This document shows positions 1 through 9,483 of a DNA stretch of 19,295 nt, in pieces; position 1 is the stretch's first letter, and every line of letters begins with the position of its first letter. Both the position numbers and the translations under genes were made by a program. This stretch comes from Gymnopus androsaceus JB14 (Eukaryota > Basidiomycota > Agaricomycetes > Agaricales > Omphalotaceae): NCBI GenBank assembly GCA_009733575.1, contig ML770113.1, forward strand, positions 1 to 19,295, in the 5' to 3' direction. Under the pieces are notes generated by a model, which was not told the origin of the DNA, made no database searches, and worked only from the letters and a program-made list of their open reading frames with translations.

Positions 1-102
1 AAGGTACTGCTGGTGAGGGGCATCTTTCTTCAGTCGAGTATGGCTCGTGCGATCTTGGGGCCTACTGAAGAGCTTGTTGCAGACAGGGCACTGGTAAGAC
101 AT
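1..102 (-). CDS. C2H2-type zinc-finger ORF, N-terminal 34 codons only
   Basis: An ATG at 102-100 opens a frame that runs off the window edge. The peptide begins MSYQCPVCNKLFSRPQDRTS and goes on to a histidine: the spacing is C-x2-C-x12-H with a second His nine residues later, so the last His is further away than in a classical finger (H-x3-5-H). A single N-terminal finger right after the start is typical of fungal Plavaka-type transposon proteins and of small transcription factors; which one cannot be told from 34 residues. It is on the same strand as, and downstream of, the JmjC and Ulp1-like genes. The finger is seen; the transposon link is inference. Confidence 0.55.
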   Translation of the reverse strand, partial: MSYQCPVCNKLFSRPQDRTSHTRLKKDAPHQQYL

Positions 103-479
103 TGAAGCTCTGTGTATAGGTATGCAACGGAGCTTTATACACATAAGACTAGGTGAAAATGCACACTATTTATGTATTAGAGAAAAAACCCAGGCTTGAG
201 ATAGAAATGGCAATAGTTGTACATTGCCATAGCAGTTGGGTTGCATATGCTACCTCAATGTCCAAGTGACTCAGTGAGAGAATCTTTCCGAGGAGGTTTG
301 AAAGGGAAGAGCGAATTTGGATGCCAGAGCCCACAGGCGAAAAGCAAATTAAGCCATCAAAGGAAACTGAGAACTATCAGCAGCGTGATCTAAGATAAGA
401 GACCATGTGCTCTACAGTTAGGCTTCAGCTCCAGATGGAACCAAACTTGTTTGCCTACTCACCGTGAGTCGTTAGGCAC

Positions 480-517
480 CACGTGCTCGTCCAGACGATG
501 CTTGTACATGTTTGGCT
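480..517 (-). repeat. 38-bp dispersed motif, copy A
   Basis: Begins CACGTGCTCGTCCAGACGAT on the plus strand and ends TGTTTGGCT. It differs from copy B (547-584) at 3 of 38 positions, all transitions, and from copy C (5569-5606) at about 7. Read on the minus strand it encodes ATG plus MYKHRLDEHV, followed a few codons later by a GTGAGT donor. Confidence 0.8.
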
Positions 518-546
518 GTAGTTGATTTGGGCTTGGGTAAGCGCAT

Positions 547-584
547 CACATGCTCGTCCAGATGATGCTTGCACATGTTTGGCT
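547..584 (-). repeat. 38-bp dispersed motif, copy B
   Basis: Second copy, 67 bp after copy A in the same orientation. The three differences from copy A are C/T or G/A changes, two at CpG sites (CACGTG to CACATG, GACGAT to GATGAT). Confidence 0.8.
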
Positions 585-1467
585 TTGTTTGTAATTTATA
601 TATGTGGGATTTCTGGGCTTGGCAGGTGTCTTTAACAAGAGGTTTTTGGGTCAAAAACAGCCCCATATGTTCAATTTTAGAGTGAGAATGAAAATAAGTG
701 AAAGAACGAGCTGATGAATAGTTGATTATAAGAGACAAACGCAGTGGGAAATCAGTTGATCTAGCACCAACCGGCTTATCCTCTGTACATCATCAAAGCC
801 CATCAAAAATAATACATAAGATTCAAAGAAGAATGAGATTTATATATAAACAGCATACACAGATTTTAAATTAAATGGTATAATATTAAATGGTGCGTTT
901 GGATTTGAGAACATAACAACTGGAACCAGGAGAAGCAGGCCAGGAGTACGACGTAGGGGCAGGTTCATCCTCCCACATGGTGAAACCTGGAAAGTCAGAA
1001 AGATCCTCCTCAATAGCAGAAAGAACTTGATGCGCCGTGATCTCCCTTTCTTTCTCTCCTTTCGTAATCGTCACCCCATAAACTCCAAGCTCTTCCCTGC
1101 GCTTGATGCTGTCCCACAGCATATGAGTCTGCCCAACAAGCAACTTCAGTAGTAATTGTTCGAGCCTCTCTTTGTCATTGTACCCATCTTGAACAGGTGG
1201 ATCTAACACGAGTTCAAAATTCTGCAGCAACCAGCCATGCAATTCTCAACTGCGTTGACGAGGCAATCCATAAAGAGTTTGCTCAAAACTAATGGGACAA
1301 GGAGAACTATATCTCGATGGAGTCAAGACCAATACCAGTTCTGCATAGTTTAGAAGCATGGCAAGGTTCAAGAAGTCTTCGAAAATGAGAACATTCGGAA
1401 CATGGGCAATGGTTTCTAGATGAAGTTGAGTCTTGCGTGTATCAAATATTGCAGTAGAAACGCTTAC

Positions 1468-2027
1468 CTTGACCCAGCTGTTCAATTCTGTCCAAATAAA
1501 CACTACTTCCCTCGCAGATAGTCTTGTGCCAGAAGAGGATGATACGAAGAAGCATCTGCTGCTCATCATCCATTGAAACGTTGGTGATGGTATGAGAGCC
1601 AACAAAAGTGTAAAATAACGAATAGAGCGAGTACTTAATTGTTGGTGCAGAAAAGAAGTGGCCGCCCAAAGCAACACAATCTTGAAGCATTGTTACACTA
1701 TGAACGGTTCCTGGATGCATGATCCTATAACAGAATAGAGAGTGAGCAAGTAAATATGAGGGAAGAATGACAAACATACAACATGGTTCCAGGGTACAAT
1801 AGTATAGAGTACCAGTCCCAGGACCTAGCGTAGTTGCGACCTTCAACCATTTCACTCCCATACACAGCTGGATTAGCAAACTCTTCTTCTCTAGCTTCCT
1901 TAGACGGGAAGGCAAGATCCCACTTTCTCAGCCCATCCTCTATAGCCACCCAAGTGCCAGTTCCGGCGTGGTCTACATGCGGCAAATGAACAGCATTGGA
2001 CTTTGCCAATAGACCCCAACTCATGAT
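1468..2027 (-). other. JmjC-like domain core of the preceding gene
   Basis: The domain starts with SWGLLAKSNAVHLPHVDHAG. The metal ligands are visible as H-x-D (His codon 1977-1979, Asp codon 1971-1973) and the distal His in PGTVHSV (codon 1700-1702), followed by the family's GGHFFS motif. An intron at 1725-1779 splits the domain between YPGTM and HPGTV. All three iron ligands are kept although a stop codon lies just upstream. Known of the family: this fold binds Fe(II) and 2-oxoglutarate. Activity here is inferred only from ligand retention. Confidence 0.82.
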
Positions 2028-5000
2028 TCACACTGGGATGTGACTGGGGAATTCTCCATACACTGAGACAGCAGCGCGGAGGTCAGTAGCCAGCTGGGTA
2101 GGAGCTGACGTCCCTCCACTCAGAGGGTTATCAAGGCTATTGACATTTTTAGAAGTCTCGAGAAATTCCCGGTAGGATGCCAGCACAAAAACAGAACCAG
2201 CATTTTTTGGGTCGTATCTTGAGTTATCTAGATTGTGGTTACCATGCTAATTCAGAAAAATTACTTATGACGAGATGACACACCATGCATCTCCCTCAAC
2301 TCATCAACTCCACCCCACTCTTCTAAACTGGCAAGGTCGCACTTGAGATGGGTTGGGCGCCTGCTTACTACTATGGCAGGATAGCATCGGAAAAGATTCT
2401 GCAAATCCTTTGCAGATGTCTTGAGAAAATCGGCAAAATCCATAGTGTAGATTGGAGAGTCATCGGAGAGCTTAGGAGGCGTCAGAAGAGCTACAGGACT
2501 GCTCATCCCATCCGACCATTCTAGAGGTTTTCCAATGGGGAATCCGTTTTTCTTCCTTGCAGCGTTCACGTGCATGGCAAGCTCTTGAAGATCTTCTGCA
2601 ATTTGAGAGTCCTACGATCCAAGGTTAGATATTACCTCTAGAAAAGTGATTTAAAGTGGTGTACGCACATAGTGTTTCCCTTGATACCCATAGTACTGGG
2701 TTTGATCGGCTGAATATACGTGTATAACAGGTGAAACTTTACGCTAAGAGAATAATCAGTCAAATTATTGCCTATTGATATGCTATCGGACATACCTCCT
2801 TGTCTCCACATACTTTGAGTCTAGGGAGGTTCTTGTCGTCCTCCTTCCCAGCTTTCAGTGCCTCTTCAATGTCCATATCATTATTGTCACTAATGATAGT
2901 AGTTTCCTTGGTCTTTGTCTTCTTCCCTCCAGATAGCTTCTGGCGCTTTGGTGAAGGAGCACCACTATCCGGAGTTTCGGGGAGCCTTTTGTTACTGATG
3001 CGGGAGGATTTTCGCAAGATGACACGAGGATTGGAATGAGAGACAATAGGTACATGATTAACTTGAGGATCACAATCACGGCCGGGGGATACATGGACAG
3101 CGGGTGACGGGGATCGCTCAGATATGGGCTCGTGAAGATTGTCATCAGGTCCAGGACTGAGAGAAAGACGATGAGTAGACGGCAAAGATGCCCCAGATAT
3201 GGGTTCGTGAGTTTCAAATGGTTCGTCGTTGCTTACACCCGTTGTTTCTACCAATCGTGAATCTGATGATGAGACTAAAAACTGAGAACCATTAGAGCTC
3301 GTGTGCTCGATAGCCTCACCACCATCATCCGAGGCTGTGCGTGGAATATTCAAGGCACCAGAATCATCCAATTGTGACAGACTGGCAACTGGAATTGCTT
3401 GTGGAATATTCCAACCACTAGCACCTTCCGGGCCTGACAGATTGATGATTTCATTACCATCTGGGAGCAACCACGGAGCTTTCGGAAGGACTATCCAAGC
3501 AGACATGGGCCCGAAATTTTCAGGCGGGTTGTTATCCAGTCCAGGACTTGGGGAAACACGGGGAGTCAATGACGAGGTTGGCGCAGATATGGGCTGAGGG
3601 GTTCCAGATGGCAAGGACGACATGGGCTCATGAATATGGCCTACATCAAGTCCTGGAGCATCGTGAACAGGGGAAGGAAGTGGCAAGGAAAGTGGTGAAC
3701 TGGCGTTACCAACCACTTCATCTCTCGTTAATGAGATAGGAGCATCATCAGCATGCGTACGGTCAACGCTGGAAGAGCCCTCTGAGTTCAAGTCCACGCC
3801 ACCCGTTACAATCAAATTTTCAGAAGCAGTGATTGCTGGTCCAATCCCGCTCTCCTCGTAACCTACTCTCATCATAAACGGGCCCAGTAGCACGTAAAGT
3901 CGTAGGAGAGAGGTTTGAAGAGCCACTTTGTGCTAGAGCAGCGGAAGAGTCATAAAAGGGAGGATTCGGTTGAGGAATCACTGCTTTCTGTGAAAGTGTA
4001 GTGATACGGCCAAACGATGGGTCTAACTCTTGCTTGATTATAGCGCCAAAGTCTAGATAAACCAAAACGTGAATGCGTGAGTGACATGCAGAAGACAATC
4101 GACCATACCAGGGTGGAAAAAGCTTGTGTGATCACGGATGGGATCGAATTTTTTGTTCAAATATGTACGAAGTTTTTCTCTGTCGTATCTGAAGCTCTCA
4201 AGTTCCTGGGGCTCCACTATATGATCCAGCACACGATCCATCATTTCCTGAGGACTGAGTTGGCATCGAGCGACAAGGTAAAGATTCTTCCAGATCAAAG
4301 TTTCTATCTCCCGCAGTGAAGCAGGCTTGATGTCGCCGAGGCTCAGCATGAACTATAAGACACTAGTCAGTAATCATTGCACTCCGATAGAGAAGCATTA
4401 GAGCTTACAGAAATGTAGAAGTGCCTTCCAAAGCGAGACGAATGGAGGAGGCAAGTCCTGAATAATAGAATGGGGGAAATGGCAAGAGAAGAAAAGAGTG
4501 GTGCTTGAAATGCCACCAGAGAAATATTTAGGTTAGTCAGAATGTTGGAAAACTTGTCATCCGATTGAAAACTAGAAGACGGAGTGAGACAAGGTACAGT
4601 CAATGAAGTAGAACATATGCTGCATTCCGTAAGCATTCCTCAAGTTTTGCAGGGAACTCCTCATCCATGGGTATATCTATGACGCCCTGCGGAATAAAAC
4701 GTCATGACTAGGAAATTGATGGACAAGGAAATTGACAGACCAGAGACATTATGCTGAGATATGATGCTGCTAGTTGGATATTATTCAGGATGTTTCCATG
4801 ATATTTGGATCTGAAGGTCTCGCTGAGATTCCGTAAGTTTTTGGCAACAGATGCAGCAACTGTTTGTGGCACGCTGTGAGAAGATGATAGTGTCTCGGTA
4901 CTGGGAGCGGGAGGAGGCGCAGAAGTTCGTGCATTCCAACGAGCAACAATAGCATCTTCGAAAATTTTTGGCCAGCCCTGATTTTCAGTTAAGAAAGATG

Positions 5001-5568
5001 CCTAGAAAATGTTTGATGATGATGCTAAGGTTGAGAAAAGATAGATTCTTACAATTCTGTTCATGGCCCCCCGTAACGGAGGTGACATGACCGATTCGAG
5101 GGATTGTACCTTCAACATTGGAAGAGCCAGACAGAACATTAAAAAGTTTAAAGCCAAGAATTGGCCCGATGTAAGAGTTCCAGGTGCTTGTTTCGGTTTT
5201 CACGGGATTTGCTTCTTCCAATAGCTTTTGCCATGACTTATCGGGCTGAAGCTGTTTCTGTTTCTTCGAGCAATATTGGTTCAGTGATCCTAGAAAAAAC
5301 TGGCCAAAAGACTAGTTTGTTGGAGGATCATTCATATAAAGCAAATCACGTACAAACAGCTCATCCTTTGGACATATACTTTCCTGTTCACCATTGCTTG
5401 GAAAAACCGTCAACGCCCCTTTAAGAAGATTTGACAGATAAAACTGCGCTAGTGGCTAAACAAAATGATATGTAGGCAAAAATAAAAATAAAGTTAAGGC
5501 ACACACCTGAAGCATCGGCAATGGAAACTTGCAACATCTTGGTGTCTTGGGACCAGGTAGAGTAGACT

Positions 5569-5606
5569 CACGTGCTCGTTAGAACAATGCTTGTTCATGT
5601 TTGGCC
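5569..5606 (-). repeat. 38-bp dispersed motif, copy C, at the 5' end of the JmjC gene
   Basis: Third copy of the motif seen at 480-517 and 547-584, identical at about 31 of 38 positions to copy A. On the minus strand it also contains an ATG (MNKHCSNEHV) and runs directly into a GTGAGT donor. It lies just upstream of the first firmly coding exon of the JmjC gene. Confidence 0.75.
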
Positions 5607-6042
5607 TTCCAAAGATGACTCCACTTAAGTCAAATGTGCGTGGCGCACGCGCTACAATTCCCCATATGGATATTCTGAACTGAAAATTAGGGCACGCACA
5701 GAATATCATGTCAAATCCCCGTAAGGATGGTCTCATAAGGTGATCATGATCTCTACAGAACTCGGAATGTCTTGTTCAGCTTCGAGATTAAGTCCTAGTG
5801 CTAAGTGGAACAATACCTTTTTGGTCTGACTTTTCTTGCATTCTCAAGAGGATGAAGCATAATTTTCTAGGTAAAGCCATTACTCCTCAAGTGAAAATGA
5901 CAGCTCCTTGCACCTATGCTTCCATCCTTGTTATTGGGGTGGTATTTGGCAGCTCGGCACTGAGCGGCAGTAGTACCCTTTCAATATCTACGCATATTAA
6001 GAGTATCATTTAGCTAGATCATAGATAAGTCAAACCCAAGTA
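5607..6042. other. gap between Ulp1-like gene and JmjC gene
   Basis: About 435 bp with no supported gene on either strand. It lies downstream of the Ulp1 stop codon (6043-6045) and upstream of the JmjC gene, so it should hold the 3' end of the first and the promoter of the second. No clear TATA box or poly(A) signal stood out. Confidence 0.5.
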
Positions 6043-7824
6043 TTAGAGACTACAGTCATCCAAAATTTCTTGTGCTAATCTGAGACGTTTCCCAATCATG
6101 TCACTAGAGAACTTCCAGCGCGGTGATACACAATCGTTCTGCACTGTGCCAAACTGAAGAACGTGCTGTAAATGCCACAGTACGTGCACTCCGCAATCAA
6201 AGCAGTTCGGCTGAAAGGGTACCTGAAGCAGTATTCCAAATCAGCAACTATGTTCCGGAAGAAAGAAGAAAACATACTTCTACGTGAGGATCGCATTGCC
6301 ACTCAGTGGCGAAATCATTCATGAGCTGAACTTCCTCCCCTCTTATTCTTCCAAGGACCTCCGAAAGCCACATGAGGACCTATTTCTACATCAGTTACAA
6401 TGGTAAAAGTTCGTGGGGCAACTTACAAGCATCAAGTTCGTATTCTTCCTTGATTCGACTGGTCTTCGTCGGTTAGCAAAATAAACCACAGCAAGACTAT
6501 CATAGATTTCGATTCGTTTAGTCACAAAATTGATCAAAGCCAAATACCAATGAGTGTTGAATTCGTTTATGGGGATGAACACACAATCCCATTTCACAAG
6601 TCCCTGAGATTTCTATGCCATGAATCAGAGCAGTTTTACTATAGCCACAAAGCTATCTCACCTCCGCAGAATAGCACCATCTCTGTACAGTCTTCGAATC
6701 CTCCAAGGTTAAAACCCCATTTTGAATTTTGACGCGCGCACACAGCATTTCCATAAACCAAGTATTGAAGCCCAGAGTGCTCTGGGACTTCGAGCACCAT
6801 TTCTCCACAAAGTAGTTGATGATTTCATCATCTAGCCATTGCCCTACTCCAAGAGTCTTGAAGCTTGCAGGTGATATATGGTGTAGCTTCACCTCGAAGG
6901 TCTTCGACAGCTGAATTCGTTTCAGGATTCAAGATTCATATGAAGGATACGTACAGGCATCATGATTGACCTCAGGATTTCCGCAGTCCCAGCGGGATGT
7001 AAATCCAATGTTTGGAAGAGTGTGCACTCAGTATTGGCCTTCAGCTCGAGGGTATATTTCCATACACGTTGAAGATTGAGAACAATCATGAGAACGGTTC
7101 CATCCGATGGTGGGGTCTCATGGCGGGTAATGCAAAGCCTGATGTTCTTCTCGATTATACGGAAGAAATCAGCAATCCGGCACAACTCCTTGACATAGAG
7201 CTGGAAGGAATGATAAACCTGTGGGTCACCTTGGTTTGGTAGAGAATTGAATTCCTGAGCAATGATTGCCTCAGGCATCTCCGACATGGCCAAGACATCG
7301 AGAGGCAAGTGGAGTTGAGAGTCTGAAATAAAAGATAAGAGTCTGTTCAGATATTTTGCAGTGCAGCTCCTCGTCTTTCCAAGAAAATCATAGTCGACCA
7401 GCAAGCACTGCCAATGTTTATCCATCAGGAAGAGCACAAATCTAGCTGGAGGTTTCAGTGAGAGCCCACACATTCCCAGGAAAATACGCACACTAAACTT
7501 CTACGCGTTGGAAGTTTATGACAATAATCAAACAGCAGTAGGTGTGAGTTAAAGCTTGTAACTCTTGGAAACTGATCAATGACTCGATTCTCAAATCGAG
7601 TCAGAACTTGTGCAATAAAAATACCTAAAGCTTCTGGGCGCCAAGTTAAACACATTCCCCTTCACAAATGAAGAAAAGCATCTCATTACCGCCTGGACTA
7701 CATTGCAAAAAAACAGGAGGAAAAGGTCAGTTGTCTTCTGGCATTGAGTCATGTTTCTGCCTATGAACATCTTCAGCCAACAGACCTCCGCCGAAAGCAC
7801 CGTCATATGCCCAAGCATATTCAC
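6043..7824 (-). CDS. Ulp1/C48-type cysteine protease (SUMO protease-like)
   Basis: Six exons join in phase: about 7655-7492, 7441-6955, 6910-6662, 6603-6427, 6379-6278 and 6222-6043 (stop TAA 6043-6045), with introns of 44-58 nt that begin GTGCGT, GTACGT, GTGAGA, GTAAGT and GTATGT. The C-terminal domain is a C48 peptidase: LDDEIINYF at its start, catalytic His in NTHWYLAL (codon 6550-6552), Asp in IEIYDSLA (6499-6501), the oxyanion-hole Gln in VPFQPN (6211-6213) and the nucleophile Cys in DCGVHVL (6193-6195). No stop interrupts these exons. Family knowledge: such enzymes cut SUMO-like modifiers from proteins in the nucleus, and Ulp1 domains are also carried by large eukaryotic transposons (Zisupton/KDZ type). 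The roughly 200 residues before the protease are unrecognised. A further coding stretch lies at about 7824-7692 (contains CQKTTDLFLLFF), but its junction to the next exon is off by one base, so the true start is unknown. It precedes the JmjC gene head to tail. Confidence 0.85.
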
Positions 7825-8367
7825 TTTGCACGAAGGCTGAAGCCACGTTCCAGGAAGCCTTGCGTGTTGACAAAGTTGAACCTGAACTTGGAAGTAGTGA
7901 AATTTACTGGAGAATGGCAGGTTGATGGTAAGTCTTTATCATCTGCTCACACAGTCAGTCACTCATCCACTAAATAGAGATACCAACCGTACCTAACACA
8001 CCTGAAAGAGAGGAAAAATGGCCTTACAGCAACAGGCATTTATTGCGTCAACCAGCGTACTTGGATATGGAAGATTGGTTCAAAAAAGACAACGACTCGG
8101 ATGGCCTGGAATGAAATAATACCTTATGGGTACAGGCAAACAGAGAGCTTTGGAAAGCAAGAGGGCGAAGTGGTACGCCCTGGGTTGATTTGCCCAAATT
8201 TCGCCTATGAAAGTTTACTGAACTGAATAGATAAGTAATGGCATTAGCTGTAAAAATAGCTCTACGTAGATATGAGTAGCTTATTTCCTGGATCCAAGAG
8301 CATCTCTCGACGCTACTAAGCAAGGCCTCAAGCCTATGAGCCAGACAGTAGTTATATACAAAGATAT
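7825..8367. other. upstream region of the Ulp1-like gene, no clear gene
   Basis: Around 7750-7900 a minus frame without a start reads WNVASAFVQSEYAWAYDGAF, overlapping the candidate first exon of the Ulp1 gene in another frame; it may be an extra exon. A short plus-strand frame (7744-7977) covers the same DNA and is probably its shadow. From about 7980 to 8367 nothing convincing is seen; this presumably includes the promoter. Confidence 0.4.
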
Positions 8368-8465
8368 GGTGCTGTGGGTAACGGTTAACCTTAGGCTTCA
8401 CCACGATTTCCGCTGCATACGCATATTCTGTAGCCTAGCTGCAAGTTCGAATCTCGCCAGCGCCA
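8368..8465 (+). tRNA. tRNA-like cloverleaf, degenerate (pseudo-tRNA or SINE head)
   Basis: Acceptor arms GGTGCTG (8368-8374) and CAGCGCC (8458-8464) pair fully, with one G-U, and are followed by discriminator A. The D-arm region GGTAACGGTTAACC lacks one G compared with copy 2. Anticodon arms AGGCT and AGCCT pair, but about 35 nt lie between them. The T-arm is GCAAG-TTCGAAT-CTCGC with one mismatch. TTCGAAT fits a Pol III B box. Position 33 is not U in a simple reading, so no anticodon can be assigned; likely non-functional. Confidence 0.5.
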
Positions 8466-8486
8466 TATGAAATCTGCAAAGATGTC

Positions 8487-8492
8487 TTTTTT
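8487..8492 (+). terminator. T6 run, possible Pol III terminator
   Basis: Six Ts 22 nt after the tRNA-like head; a run of four or more Ts is the normal RNA polymerase III stop. If it works, transcripts of the repeat would end before the body, which argues against the body being transcribed from the head. Confidence 0.45.
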
Positions 8493-8835
8493 AATTTAAT
8501 TATTATTTTACACATCTTGAGTTAATCTTGACAGGCTCATGGCACATTTTGGCTGGACGCAGTAAATTCGATTAGTAGTGGAATGGACTCGGGCTTGAAG
8601 CGTGGGGGTTGTGAAACGGACGCGAGTGCATGGCTCGCGGATGATACATCGGAGTAGTATGTGCTGCCTGAGGTTTAAAATCGAGTCGATCCAGAGGGAA
8701 GATAAAGGGGAATGGGTAGACAGTGGTAATCAGACAGCACAAAATCCAATGAAGAATATCAATCTTTAGGTGCATCAATATTTCACTTCTGCAAGCCTTT
8801 GATTGAGAGTTTGTCAATAAATCTATTTTATGCAT

Positions 8836-8939
8836 GGTGCTGTGGGGTAACGGTTAACCTTAGGCTATATAAGTTATCAACAATTTCCACGTATGCATAT
8901 TGTGTAGCCTAGTTGCGAGTTCGAATCTTGCCAGCGCCA
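8836..8939 (+). tRNA. tRNA-like cloverleaf with a roughly 39-nt anticodon-loop insert
   Basis: All four stems form: acceptor GGTGCTG with CAGCGCC plus A73; positions 8-9 TG; D-stem GGGT/ACCT around loop AACGGTTA with the conserved A14, G18, G19 and A21; anticodon stem AGGCT/AGCCT; variable AGTT; T-arm GCGAG-TTCGAAT-CTTGC. Between the anticodon stems sit about 39 nt instead of 7, as if a tRNA intron were present. A literal reading gives loop ATATAA..., with U33 but an unusual AUA anticodon. The isotype is therefore not assigned. Could be a real intron-containing tRNA, a pseudogene, or a SINE promoter head. Confidence 0.55.
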
Positions 8940-8966
8940 GCACCATATGAAATCTGCATAGATGTC

Positions 8967-8972
8967 TTTTTT
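8967..8972 (+). terminator. T6 run, possible Pol III terminator (copy 2)
   Basis: Same position relative to the tRNA-like head as in copy 1. Confidence 0.45.
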
Positions 8973-9173
8973 AATTTTATTATTATTTTACGCATCTTGA
9001 GTTAATCTTGACGCACATGGCACATTTTGGCTGGACGCGGTAAATTCAATTAGTAGTGGAATGGACTCGGGCTTGAAGCATGGGGGTTGTGAAACGGATG
9101 CGAGCGCATGGCTCGCGGATGATACATCGGAGTAGTATGTGCTCGAAAGGTTGATTTAAGTTCAAGCATCATT

Positions 9174-9473
9174 TTAACCTCCAGCTCGAGTATCAGAACG
9201 TTGAGGCCAAGCTTTTGCCTCAGCTTCCACGCAATTCAAATCCTTGGGGTTGCTCCTTGCGCATAGTTGTTTCAATGAAATCCCTGGACAAGTGCTCAGC
9301 TCTCTTTGTTTGAGCGACAGACATTCTTTGAATGTCCAAGGACCCCGCTTGCCGTTTGAATCTTTTGCCATTTCGTCAATGACAAGTTGTTGCTTATCAA
9401 GCTCAGGCATAGGGATAATTCTATTAGACAACCCTGTTGATTGAAAACAACCCTTCTGAAGCTCTTTGACCAT
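9174..9473 (-). pseudogene. fragment of a transposon integrase-like protein
   Basis: Open frame of 99 codons with ATG at 9473. It contains GCFQSTGLSNRIIPMP and DEMAKDSNGKRGPWTFKE. The second stretch resembles the conserved segment just before the catalytic core of a DDE/integrase-core protein family that is abundant in mushroom genomes (recall, not searched). No catalytic core follows; the frame drifts into unrelated sequence near 9230. Part of the same fragment (9412-9452) recurs inverted at 10084-10124, so it is probably dispersed transposon debris. Confidence 0.45.
9412..9452 (-). repeat. left arm of a 41-bp inverted repeat around the solo LTR
   Basis: The reverse complement matches 10084-10124 with 2 mismatches in 41 bases. 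It codes for part of the integrase-like fragment (GCFQSTGL). The two arms face outward from the LTR at 9484-10036. Confidence 0.8.
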
Positions 9474-9483
9474 TTTGCGTGCC

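Larger units (their letters stand above)
103..885. other. intergenic stretch between finger ORF and JmjC gene
   Basis: No convincing gene. The open minus frame at 472-738 is mostly made of two copies of a 38-bp repeat (480-517 and 547-584) and has no family resemblance. Bases 840-885 are AT-rich and look like 3' UTR of the JmjC gene. On the minus strand the first 38-bp copy contains an ATG and is followed by a GTGAGT splice donor near 455-460, so part of it may be a leader exon of the finger ORF. Confidence 0.5.
886..5606 (-). pseudogene. long multi-exon JmjC-domain protein, probably decayed
   Basis: Phase-consistent exons can be followed on the minus strand: 5455-5053, 5001-4741, 4686-4615, 4571-4409, 4352-4109, 4052-2796, 2743-2669, 2611-2282, 2246-1780, 1724-1468 and 1415-886, joined by mostly 43-57 nt GT-AG introns (e.g. 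5456-5506, 4353-4408, 2744-2795, 1725-1779, 1416-1467). The N-terminal half is helical and unrecognised; about 4000-2800 is a Ser/Pro-rich disordered linker with a basic patch (SPKRQKLSGGKKTKTK); the C-terminal part is a JmjC-like Fe(II)/2-oxoglutarate oxygenase domain. Such domains demethylate protein lysines or hydroxylate substrates; the substrate here is unknown. Signs of decay: in-frame TAG at 5312-5314, TGA at 2028-2030 and TGA at 1246-1248, frame breaks around 5050-5200 and 4572-4614, and frame-restoring gaps of only 31 and 35 nt (3863-3893, 2247-2281). The 5' end near 5580-5606 is uncertain. Two adjacent genes instead of one is possible but the splice phases favour one. Confidence 0.7.
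8368..8665 (+). repeat. SINE-like repeat, copy 1 (tRNA-like head plus 200-bp body)
   Basis: About 298 bp, repeated at 8836-9143 in direct orientation with only scattered differences outside the head insert. The unit has a tRNA-like head (8368-8465), a T6 run (8487-8492) and a body ending ...GAGTAGTATGTGCT, after which the two copies diverge abruptly. Sharp edges at both ends in both copies argue for a discrete unit, not a chance alignment. No clear target-site duplication was found, so a local duplication carrying an intron-containing tRNA gene remains possible. Confidence 0.7.
8836..9143 (+). repeat. SINE-like repeat, copy 2
   Basis: Direct repeat of 8368-8665. Main differences: a different first half of the anticodon-loop insert, an extra AGCACC-like block just after the head, and scattered substitutions (several C/T). 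The 170 bp between the copies (8666-8835) are unique and AT-rich. Confidence 0.7.

Noticed and set aside
3301..3739. Plus-strand open frames over the Ser/Pro-rich linker
   Set aside because: They are antisense shadows of the long minus-strand exon 4052-2796, which splices in phase on both sides.
8048..8404. 118-codon minus-strand frame
   Set aside because: It overlaps the tRNA-like head of the repeat and has no recognisable domain; probably chance.
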